64,000 nucleotides of DNA from Pseudomonas sp. gcc21 (GTDB lineage: Bacteria > Pseudomonadota > Gammaproteobacteria > Pseudomonadales > Pseudomonadaceae), in assembly GCF_012844345.1 (NCBI RefSeq), contig NZ_CP051625.1, positions 3,596,001 through 3,660,000 on the forward strand. The letters run 5' to 3'. A program made the translations under genes and the position numbers. Positions 57,384-64,000 of the stretch are shown piece after piece; the first letter of the stretch is position 1; every line of letters starts with the position of its first letter. The notes under the pieces were generated by a model, which was given only the letters and a program-made list of their open reading frames with translations, was not told the origin of the DNA and did not search any database.

Positions 57384-58064
57384 ATGGCCAAGCGTTACTT
57401 TATTACCGGCACCGATACCGAGATTGGTAAAACCACCATCGCGGCCGCGCTGCTCCATGCGGCGCGGCTGAGTGGACGAACGACGGCTGCGGTCAAACCC
57501 GTGGCGGCTGGCTGCGAGCGTACCGCTGATGGACTGCGCAATGAAGATGCGCTGGCGCTTATGAGTCAATGCCAGCCACCGTTACCCTATGAGTTGATCA
57601 ACCCGGTAGCGCTTGAAGCCGCCATTGCTCCGCATATCGCCGCCTGGGAAGAGGGCGTGGCGCTGTCGGCCGAGATGTTGTCGTCCCGCTGCAATGCGGT
57701 ATTCGCGCGCAACGCAGAGCTTACCTTGGTAGAAGGTGCAGGCGGCTGGCGCGTACCCTTGAATGGCCAGCAAACCTTGGCTGACCTGGCGGGACTGCTG
57801 GGCATTCCAGTCGTGATGGTTGTCGGTATGCGGCTTGGTTGTATCAATCATGCGGTTCTGACGGCCGAAGCGATCAAGGCTGACGGTCTGGTACTGGCCG
57901 GCTGGGTGGCAAACCGGGTAGATCCCGATATGAGCCGGCCGGATGAGAACCTGGCGACACTCAGACAAATGATCGAGGCGCCGTGCCTGGGGGTTGTTCC
58001 CTGGCTTGACCAGCCGTCCGCTGACGAAATCGCCGCGCACCTGGATGTCAGCGTTCTGCTATGA
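57384..58064 (+). CDS. bioD: Dethiobiotin synthetase
   Basis: A 226-residue P-loop enzyme with G-T-D-T-E-I-G-K-T-T at 9-18 and V-E-G-A-G-G-W near residue 115. It closes the ureido ring using ATP and carbon dioxide. Last biosynthetic gene of the operon. bioA is absent from this window. Confidence 0.97.
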   Translation: MAKRYFITGTDTEIGKTTIAAALLHAARLSGRTTAAVKPVAAGCERTADGLRNEDALALMSQCQPPLPYELINPVALEAAIAPHIAAWEEGVALSAEMLSSRCNAVFARNAELTLVEGAGGWRVPLNGQQTLADLAGLLGIPVVMVVGMRLGCINHAVLTAEAIKADGLVLAGWVANRVDPDMSRPDENLATLRQMIEAPCLGVVPWLDQPSADEIAAHLDVSVLL

Positions 58065-58133
58065 ACGCTTTGCTACCCTTTTGCTGCGGCCTGTGCTTGA
58101 ATGGCGTTATCGGCTGAATGGAGGCAAAGTGCC

Positions 58134-58442
58134 ATGGCTAGCTTGGATCTCGTATCTTCCGGCATGAACAGCATCAGACAGGGACAGTATCGTGCGAACA
58201 CAGCGGCGGCGGAAATAGCCCGCAGTGGTGTGGAATCCGATCCTGCAGCCTCCCAGGCTGTTCCCGTTCAGCCCGCCAGTGGCCAGCCTGCCGCGACCCT
58301 CAAAGTCGACTCCAACCGGCCGGTGAATCTGGTCGACAATCTGGTCGAGCTGCAGCAAGGCCAACGTGAAGTTGAAGCCGGCGCAGCGGTCATCGATACA
58401 GCCAATGAAGTGCTCGGCACGCTGCTCGACGTCACTGTCTGA
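58134..58442 (+). CDS. Orphan mini-protein resembling flagellar rod/hook termini
   Basis: A 102-residue protein. The N-terminus (S-S-G-M-N-S-I-R-Q-G-Q-Y-R-A-N-T-A-A-A-E-I-A) and C-terminus (N-L-V-D-N-L-V-E-L-Q-Q-G-Q-R-E-V-E-A-G-A-A-V-I-D-T-A-N-E-V-L-G-T-L-L-D) look like the two ends of rod/hook proteins such as FlgC, joined by a 30-residue P/Q-rich linker. No flagellar gene is nearby; it lies after bioD as in other Pseudomonas. GGAGG precedes the ATG. Function unknown. Confidence 0.75.
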   Translation: MASLDLVSSGMNSIRQGQYRANTAAAEIARSGVESDPAASQAVPVQPASGQPAATLKVDSNRPVNLVDNLVELQQGQREVEAGAAVIDTANEVLGTLLDVTV

Positions 58443-58570
58443 ATCAACGCCTCGTCCCCCGATCCAATCAGTCTCGCTGATCCCTGTGACCAGGCCGTCT
58501 TGTACAGGCGGTCTGGCATTCGCATCTTCGTCCCATTCAAAAAATACCTGTCTATGCCTGCTGAGTGGGC

Positions 58571-58616
58571 TTGACATGTCTGTGCGGTAAACGTAAGTTT
58601 CAAACGTCTGTTTGAA
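58571..58616 (+). promoter_or_regulatory. Promoter with PsrA-type operator
   Basis: TTCAAAC-GTCT-GTTTGAA (58599-58616) is a palindrome matching the PsrA consensus G/C-AAAC-N2to4-GTTT-G/C. A TTGACA at 58571-58576 is a possible -35, with only a weak -10 after it. The box is 77 bp before the acyl-CoA dehydrogenase start. Confidence 0.65.
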
Positions 58617-58692
58617 TGCTGCCGTTGGCAGCCCTGTTTGCAGCGTTCGTCTGCTCTTGAAATCCCGATATAACCGTTGAGGTCAAGTTACC

Positions 58693-60498
58693 ATGCCAGA
58701 ATACAAGGCTCCCCTGCGTGACATCCGTTTCGTCCGCGACGAAGTTCTGGGTTATGAAGAACACTACAAGAGCCTGCCGGGCTGTGAAGAGGCAACCCCG
58801 GATATGGTCAACGCCATTCTGGAAGAAGGCGCCAAGTTCTGCGAGCAGGTCATCGCTCCGCTGAACCGTGTTGGCGACACTGAAGGTTGCACCTGGAGCG
58901 CTGAAGGAGTGACTACTCCTACCGGTTTCAAGGAAGCCTACGCGCAGTACGTTGAAGGCGGCTGGCCGAGCCTGGCACACGACGTAGCCCATGGCGGTCA
59001 GGGTCTGCCCGAGTCGCTGGGTCTGGCAGTCAGTGAAATGATCGGTCAGGCGAACTGGTCCTGGGGCATGTACCCGGGCCTGTCCCACGGCGCCATGAAC
59101 ACTCTGGACGCCCACGGCACTGACGAACAGAAGCACACCTATCTGAGCAAGCTGGTGTCCGGCCAGTGGACTGGCACCATGTGCCTGACCGAACCGCATT
59201 GCGGCACCGACCTGGGCATGCTGCGTACCAAGGCCGAGCCGAATGCTGACGGCAGCTACAAGATCTCCGGTACCAAGATTTTCATCTCCTCCGGTGAGCA
59301 CGACATGGCCGAGAACATCGTCCACATCGTACTGGCCCGCCTGCCCGACGCACCAGCCGGCACCAAGGGTATCTCGCTGTTCATCGTTCCGAAGTTCCTG
59401 CCTGACGCCAACGGCGACAAGGGCGAGCGCAACGGTGTGACCTGTGGTTCGCTTGAACACAAGATGGGTATCCACGGCAACGCCACCTGCGTGATGAACT
59501 TTGACGCGGCAACCGGCTTCCTGATCGGACCGCCGAACAAGGGCCTGAACTGCATGTTCACCTTCATGAACACTGCACGCCTGGGTACTGCACTGCAGGG
59601 TCTGGCTCATGCTGAAGTCGGCTTCCAGGGTGGCATCAAGTACGCGCGTGAACGTCTGCAGATGCGTGCTCTGACTGGCCCGAAGGCGCCTGAAAAAGCA
59701 GCTGATCCGATCATCGTGCATCCCGACGTGCGCCGTATGCTGCTGACCATGAAGGCCTTCGCCGAGGGTAACCGGGCGATGGTGTACTTCACTGCCAAGC
59801 AGGTCGATATCGTCAAGAACAGCCCTGACGAAGCAGCACGCAAGCAGGCTGATGCGCTACTAGCCTTCCTGACGCCGATCGCCAAGGCATTCATGACCGA
59901 AGTCGGCTTTGAAGCAGCCAACCACGGCGTGCAGATTTATGGCGGCCACGGCTTCATCTCCGAGTGGGGCATGGAGCAGAACGTACGTGATGCACGTATC
60001 TCCATGCTGTACGAAGGGACTACCGGCATCCAGGCGCTGGATCTGTTGGGCCGCAAGGTCCTGATGACCCAGGGTGAGGCGCTGAAGGGCTTTACCAAGA
60101 TCGTGCACAAGTTTTGTCAGGCGCAGGAAGGTAACCAGGCAACTGCCGAATTCGTTGCACCTCTGGCGCAGCTGAACAAGGAGTGGGCTGATCTGACCAT
60201 GAAGGTCGGTATGGCGGCGATGAAGGATCGTGAAATGGTCGGCGCAGCATCTGTCGATTACCTGATGTACTCCGGTTACGTATGCCTGGCGTACTTCTGG
60301 GCGGACATGGCCCGCGTTGCGGCCGAGAAGCTGGCTGAGGGCACGTCCGAGGAAGCCTTCTACAAGGCGAAGCTGCAGACTGCGCGCTTCTACTTCCAGC
60401 GCATCCTGCCGCGTACCCGCATGCACGTTGACGCCATGTTGTCCGGTTCTGCGAATCTGATGGATATGGACGAAGAGAGCTTCGCTCTGGGCTACTAA
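58693..60498 (+). CDS. Acyl-CoA dehydrogenase with C-terminal extension
   Basis: A 601-residue acyl-CoA dehydrogenase. The flavin contacts are [11 protein letters not shown] near residue 162 and K-I-F-I-S-S-G-E-H, and the catalytic glutamate is in M-L-Y-E-G-T-T-G-I near residue 440. The C-terminal about 120 residues are the extra helical domain of this Pseudomonas subfamily. It carries out the first beta-oxidation step. Codon use looks strongly biased, suggesting high expression. A PsrA-type box upstream implies induction by long-chain fatty acids. Confidence 0.94.
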   Translation: MPEYKAPLRDIRFVRDEVLGYEEHYKSLPGCEEATPDMVNAILEEGAKFCEQVIAPLNRVGDTEGCTWSAEGVTTPTGFKEAYAQYVEGGWPSLAHDVAHGGQGLPESLGLAVSEMIGQANWSWGMYPGLSHGAMNTLDAHGTDEQKHTYLSKLVSGQWTGTMCLTEPHCGTDLGMLRTKAEPNADGSYKISGTKIFISSGEHDMAENIVHIVLARLPDAPAGTKGISLFIVPKFLPDANGDKGERNGVTCGSLEHKMGIHGNATCVMNFDAATGFLIGPPNKGLNCMFTFMNTARLGTALQGLAHAEVGFQGGIKYARERLQMRALTGPKAPEKAADPIIVHPDVRRMLLTMKAFAEGNRAMVYFTAKQVDIVKNSPDEAARKQADALLAFLTPIAKAFMTEVGFEAANHGVQIYGGHGFISEWGMEQNVRDARISMLYEGTTGIQALDLLGRKVLMTQGEALKGFTKIVHKFCQAQEGNQATAEFVAPLAQLNKEWADLTMKVGMAAMKDREMVGAASVDYLMYSGYVCLAYFWADMARVAAEKLAEGTSEEAFYKAKLQTARFYFQRILPRTRMHVDAMLSGSANLMDMDEESFALGY

Positions 60499-60517
60499 GG
60501 CCGGTTGCGGTATCTCG

Positions 60518-60549
60518 AAGGGCTGCCCCGTAAGGGACGGCCCTTTTTT
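60518..60549 (+). terminator. Terminator of the acyl-CoA dehydrogenase gene
   Basis: AAGGGC (60518-60523) pairs with GCCCTT (60540-60545), with an inner CCC/GGG pair, and six Ts follow from 60544. It begins 20 bp after the stop codon. Confidence 0.85.
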
Positions 60550-60629
60550 GTGTGTGGATTTCAGCCAAGATTGGTAAGGGTCGTATGCCGCAGCGTTGGG
60601 GCTCGCCTATAGGTTTGCTGTTGTTGCAG

Positions 60630-60663
60630 GCTTGGCGTAGCGCAGGCGCGCTACACCCCCAGG
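60630..60663 (-). repeat. REP-like element, copy 3 (inverted)
   Basis: The reverse complement of the 34-bp element at 52457-52490 with one difference. It forms the perfect hairpin GTAGCGC-AGGC-GCGCTAC as read on the plus strand, and lies 19 bp from the end of egtB. Confidence 0.85.
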
Positions 60664-60681
60664 TTGGTCCGGCGCAGAGAT

Positions 60682-61884
60682 CTATCGCGCCAACCGCAAC
60701 CCACTGAACTGCCAGCGCGCCGACGCCGGAAAGAAATTGCGATAACTGATCCGTGCATGCCCGGGCGGTGTAGCCAGGGAGCTGCCGCGCAGCACCATCT
60801 GGTTGATCATGAATTTGCCGTTGTATTCACCAACCGCGCCGGCCGCGGGTTGATAGCCGGGGTAGGGCAGGTACGCGCTATTGGTCCATTGCCAGACCTG
60901 GTCAAACAGACCCCGCAGGTCTTGGTTTGCGGCTGCGGCGAACTCCCATTCAGCCTCCGTAGGCAGGCGCGCACCGGCCCAGCGTGCATAGGCGTCGGCT
61001 TCATAGAAACTGATATGCATCACCGGGGCGCTGTGATCGAGCAATTGTTCGCCGTGCAATGTAAAGCGACGCCAGTTTTCGCCATCGTGACGCCAGTACA
61101 AGGGAGCCTGCATCTGCGTGTTGCAGACCATGTCCCAGCCGTCCGAGAGCCACAGTTCAGGGCGCTCGTAGCCACCTTCTGCCATGAACGCGAGGTAGTC
61201 GCCATTGCTGACGTTGCGCCGGGTAAGTTCAAAGGGTTCGAGCCAGACCTTGTGCCGCGGGCGCTCATTGTCGAAGCAGAAGGCTTTACCGCGATGTCCA
61301 ATGTCGACCAGCCCACCGTCAATGGCGACAAAGGTATTGGCCGACTGCTCATCATTCGTCGCTCCGTCTGCCGAGCCCGAGCGCCATGCCGGTAATAGCG
61401 GATTCAATGAGAAGTGATGTTTCAGGTCGGTGAGTATCAGTTCCTGATGCTGTTGTTCATGATTCAGTCCCAGCTCGATCAGGTTCAGGGCATCGTCAGA
61501 CAGCGCGCCGCCGTCGAGTGCCGCTCGCATATGACAATCGACATGGGCGCGGTAAGCCAGTATTTCGTCCAGGGAGGGTCGGGATAACATTCCCCGCTCT
61601 GCGCGAAGATGGCGCGCGCCCACGCCTACGTAATAGGAATTGAAGAGCACCTTGTACGCAGGGTCGAACGTCGCGGGTGCGTTTGGCATGCCGGACAGAA
61701 TGAAGGTTTCGAAGAACCAGCTGGTATGCGCCAGGTGCCATTTGACCGGGCTGGCTTCGGCCATTGATTGCAGCTGACAGTCTTCCGCCGTCAGGCCTTC
61801 AACCAGAGACAGGGAGTACTGGCGTACCTCATGAAAGCGCGCCGCGAGCCGGGTCGAGCGAGTGACGGGTTGATGCATGCTCAT
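60682..61884 (-). CDS. egtB: Ergothioneine biosynthesis protein EgtB
   Basis: A 400-residue iron sulfoxide synthase. An N-terminal DinB-like domain provides histidines H50/H53 (W-H-L-A-H-T) and H142, H146 (N-H-E-Q-Q-H-Q-E) for the non-haem iron. The C-terminal half is the formylglycine-generating-enzyme-like domain (R-L-P-T-E-A-E-W-E). It joins hercynine to a thiol with oxygen. It overlaps egtD by 4 bases (ATGA). Confidence 0.93.
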   Translation of the reverse strand: MSMHQPVTRSTRLAARFHEVRQYSLSLVEGLTAEDCQLQSMAEASPVKWHLAHTSWFFETFILSGMPNAPATFDPAYKVLFNSYYVGVGARHLRAERGMLSRPSLDEILAYRAHVDCHMRAALDGGALSDDALNLIELGLNHEQQHQELILTDLKHHFSLNPLLPAWRSGSADGATNDEQSANTFVAIDGGLVDIGHRGKAFCFDNERPRHKVWLEPFELTRRNVSNGDYLAFMAEGGYERPELWLSDGWDMVCNTQMQAPLYWRHDGENWRRFTLHGEQLLDHSAPVMHISFYEADAYARWAGARLPTEAEWEFAAAANQDLRGLFDQVWQWTNSAYLPYPGYQPAAGAVGEYNGKFMINQMVLRGSSLATPPGHARISYRNFFPASARWQFSGLRLAR

Positions 61885-62864
61885 AGGCCAGGCTCCGCAA
61901 GAAAGACGCCAAACCAGCGGTAGGGATCAGTCCAGAACCGGCTTTGCGCGAAGCCTGCTTCGCGCAGCATGTCGCGAAAGCCGTCCGGGGTGTACTTGTG
62001 CGAATACTCGGTAAGTACATGCTCGCCGGCGTGGAAAAAGCGGCTGGCCTGGTTGCCAAGCTCGACGCGGTGGTCTCGCTGGGCTACCAGCTGCATTTCG
62101 ATGCGGTTGTGCGCGCCGTCGTACCGGGCCCGGTGACGGAAATTAGCGCGGTCAAAGTCCGATCCGATTTTCTGATTCACCACGTCCAGGACGTGCAGGT
62201 TGAATTCCGCGGTGACACCCGCCGCATCGTCGTAGGCTGCCTCAAGGATCTCGACGGGTTTGACCAGGTCAACACCGATCAGCAGCCTGCCATGCGTGCC
62301 GCAGTCGCGGTGGATATTGCGCAGAAGCCGAAGCGCGTCGGGGCGGGCAAAATTGCCGATCGACGAGCCGGGGTAGAAGAATACCGGCGGTGCGTCGGGA
62401 CATTCGCCGAGCAGGTTGGACAGCTCAAGATCACGGGTGAAATCGCTGACAACCCCAATGCATTCGACATCCGGGTTGTGAGCGGCCACTTCAATCAGCG
62501 AGCTTTGCAGGAAATCGCCGGCAATATCGACTCCGACCAGACGTTCAGGGCAAACCTGCTGGAGCCATTGACGCGACTTGCCGCAGTCCCCACATCCCAG
62601 GTCGACCCACTGCGCGCCGGCTGGCAGCGCGTTGGCTATGTCGCTGGCATAACGGCGGAAAATGCCGGCTTCAGCACGGGTAGGGTAATACTCGTTGAGT
62701 TCGCAGATGCGGTTGAACAGCTGGCATCCGGCGTCATCGTAAAAATATTTGGAATCAATCCGGGCGGTGGGTTGCAGCAGTCCGTCGAGCAGGCTGGCTT
62801 TTTCCTGGATCTCGTCGTGGTGTAACGCATTTTCTATACGCGGGAGTGGCAGGGCAATATTCAC
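61881..62864 (-). CDS. egtD: L-histidine N-alpha-methyltransferase EgtD
   Basis: A 327-residue SAM methyltransferase with D-L-G-C-G-D-C-G-K-S near residue 88, E-Y-Y-P-T-R-A-E near residue 58 (histidine-binding tyrosine region) and F-Y-P-G-S-S-I-G-N-F near residue 168. It trimethylates histidine to hercynine. First gene of egtD-egtB. egtC and egtE homologues are not in the window. Confidence 0.95.
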   Translation of the reverse strand: MNIALPLPRIENALHHDEIQEKASLLDGLLQPTARIDSKYFYDDAGCQLFNRICELNEYYPTRAEAGIFRRYASDIANALPAGAQWVDLGCGDCGKSRQWLQQVCPERLVGVDIAGDFLQSSLIEVAAHNPDVECIGVVSDFTRDLELSNLLGECPDAPPVFFYPGSSIGNFARPDALRLLRNIHRDCGTHGRLLIGVDLVKPVEILEAAYDDAAGVTAEFNLHVLDVVNQKIGSDFDRANFRHRARYDGAHNRIEMQLVAQRDHRVELGNQASRFFHAGEHVLTEYSHKYTPDGFRDMLREAGFAQSRFWTDPYRWFGVFLAEPGL

Positions 62865-62951
62865 GTGGAGCCTCAGCGTCAGGTCTACGACTTCTGAAGC
62901 TAGCAGCCGCGCGCCGCTTTCGCCAATCGACGCAGGCCTGGTGGGATTATC

Positions 62952-63473
62952 TCACTCGTCGTCTTCCACTATCCCGCGGATCAGCTTGAACAACTTGCGT
63001 GATGCGGCCGGCGGCTTGTTCTCTGCCGTTTCCTTGGAAGCCTGACGAACCAGTTGCCGAAGCTGCTGGCGATCGGTTTCCGGATAGAGTGCGATAAAGG
63101 CGTCCTGTTCTTCCGGTTTGCCGGTCAGCAGCCGGTCACGCCAGCGTTCGAGTTGATGAAAGTGCTGGGCGTGCGCCTGGCTGCTGCTGTCCAGTCGGTC
63201 GACGTAGGCCTGTATGGCTTCGATATCCTGATCACGCATCAGCTTTCCGACAAAGCTAAGGTGGCGTTTAAGCGCGCCGCGTGCAGTGTGCCGGTGTGCT
63301 TCGTCGAGCGCCCGGCGCAGCTTGTCGGTCAGCTCGAGTTTATCCAGTTGAGCGGGCTTCAACTCGGTCAGGCGGCGGCCAAGTTCCTGCAGCTCGTGCA
63401 GCTCGCGTTTAACCTGGGTTTTGCTTTTGCCCTCGTCTTCGTCATTCTGCTCTTCGTCGTGAAAATCTGTCAT
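62952..63473 (-). CDS. yjgA: Ribosome-associated protein YjgA (DarP)
   Basis: A 173-residue charged helical protein with S-K-T-Q-V-K-R-E-L-H-E-L-Q-E-L-G-R-R-L near residue 17 and the C-terminal R-K-L-F-K-L-I-R, the YjgA/DarP pattern. It binds late 50S ribosomal precursors. ATG at 63473; the frame is open 15 codons upstream but the family begins with this acidic stretch. Divergent from pmbA, its usual neighbour. Confidence 0.94.
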   Translation of the reverse strand: MTDFHDEEQNDEDEGKSKTQVKRELHELQELGRRLTELKPAQLDKLELTDKLRRALDEAHRHTARGALKRHLSFVGKLMRDQDIEAIQAYVDRLDSSSQAHAQHFHQLERWRDRLLTGKPEEQDAFIALYPETDRQQLRQLVRQASKETAENKPPAASRKLFKLIRGIVEDDE

Positions 63474-63575
63474 GGTGATTCCGTTACGGCCTTTCGCCGG
63501 GTCTGTTCGATGCGCCATGATACCCGTTCACACTGCGACTGTCCGGAGTACAATGGCGGCCACAAAGGAGAACTT

Positions 63576-64000
63576 ATGACTGATAACCTGCCTACCCGGA
63601 ACGATGATCCCCAGGCGTTGCAAACTGCTCTCGAGCAGCGTGTGGCATTCATTCTGGACGAGTCGAAACGTCAGGGCGCTTCAGCCTGCGAGGTGGTCGT
63701 AAGCCACAACACCGGCCTCTCCGTCGGCGTACGCCAGGGCGAAGTGGAAAACGTTGAATTCAATCGTGATCAGGGCTTTGGTATTACGCTGTATTCGGGT
63801 CAGCGCAAGGGCTCTGCCAGCACATCGGATACCTCCGATGAGGCTATTCGGTCAGCTATCGAAGCCGCCCTGGTTATCGCCCGTCACGCCTCTGAAGATC
63901 CTTTTGCCGGGCTTGCCGATCCTGACCTGATGGCCAGGGATCTGCCGGATCTGGACCTGTACCATCCCTGGGAGCTGGGCGCCGAAGAGGCCATTCAGCG
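63576..64000 (+). CDS. pmbA: Metalloprotease PmbA/TldE (3' partial)
   Basis: The first 141 residues of a TldD/TldE-family protein, running off the window end. A-C-E-V-V-V-S-H-N-T-G-L-S-V-G-V-R-Q-G-E-V-E-N-V-E-F near residue 37 is the family opening and D-Q-G-F-G-I-T-L-Y-S-G follows. TldD/TldE form a protease acting on peptide antibiotics and CcdA. AAAGGAG lies 5 bases before the ATG. Confidence 0.93.
   Translation, partial: MTDNLPTRNDDPQALQTALEQRVAFILDESKRQGASACEVVVSHNTGLSVGVRQGEVENVEFNRDQGFGITLYSGQRKGSASTSDTSDEAIRSAIEAALVIARHASEDPFAGLADPDLMARDLPDLDLYHPWELGAEEAIQ

Noticed and set aside
58600..59721. 373-codon minus-strand frame over the acyl-CoA dehydrogenase
   Set aside because: Shadow caused by strong codon bias of the highly expressed gene on the plus strand.

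Overview
The window is chromosomal DNA of a Pseudomonas-like gammaproteobacterium. This is inferred from gene content and order: a bioB-bioF-bioH-bioC-bioD operon followed by a small orphan protein and a 601-residue acyl-CoA dehydrogenase, a pepA-holC block next to lptF-lptG, a folM-folE-folX operon, and sites that look like ANR and PsrA boxes. Secreted lipase and polyester-hydrolase-like genes plus an uptake or oxidation cluster would suit a marine or hydrocarbon-associated lineage such as Halopseudomonas, but the genus is a guess. I see no prophage, transposase, integrase, CRISPR array, rRNA or tRNA.

Layout. 0-9 kb: end of an NAD(P)-binding protein, a YgjP-like metallopeptidase, a lipase lipoprotein broken by a one-base frameshift, a MATE transporter, a CBS protein, an unknown pair of membrane proteins, MAPEG, SDR, DUF4112 and DUF486 genes. 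9-11 kb: an orphan HipB-type repressor behind three operator repeats, a lipoprotein and a nitroreductase. 11-17 kb: a TauE/SafE permease and a tightly packed four-gene operon (flavin monooxygenase, BASS transporter, two SDRs) divergent from an AraC-type regulator. 17-21 kb: a Phd/ParE toxin-antitoxin pair with a 22-bp palindromic operator, small proteins, a DadA-like oxidase and a frameshifted DUF1330 gene. 22-27 kb: holC, pepA, lptF, lptG. 27-34 kb: a secreted alpha/beta hydrolase, a glycine-zipper protein behind a perfect ANR-type box, cyanase, a periplasmic peroxiredoxin, an MFS transporter, RNase Z, a ubiquitin-like/Mut7-C fusion and an RDD protein. 34-37 kb: HopJ-family and DUF1244 proteins and the pterin operon folM-folE-folX. 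37-45 kb: flavodoxin, a Crp/Fnr regulator, a class II aldolase coupled to a MEST-like hydrolase, yaaA, PIN-PhoH, rhlB, carboxylesterase and a YeiP-type EF-P. 45-52 kb: a very large mechanosensitive channel, an acyl-CoA dehydrogenase and srkA. 52-53 kb: a gene-free island of palindromic repeats. 53-60 kb: comF, the biotin operon, a rod-like mini-protein and an acyl-CoA dehydrogenase. 60-64 kb: ergothioneine genes egtB-egtD, yjgA and the start of pmbA.

Working together: the biotin genes cover pimeloyl-ACP formation and release (BioC, BioH) and ring assembly (BioF, BioD, BioB; BioA is not here). FolE, FolX and FolM can make tetrahydromonapterin. LptF and LptG form the LPS-export permease. EgtD and EgtB carry out the first two ergothioneine steps. 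The least explained items are the flavin monooxygenase/BASS operon, the orphan HipB with its operator array, the rod-like mini-protein, the MEST-like hydrolase and the composite repeat at 52.2-52.5 kb.
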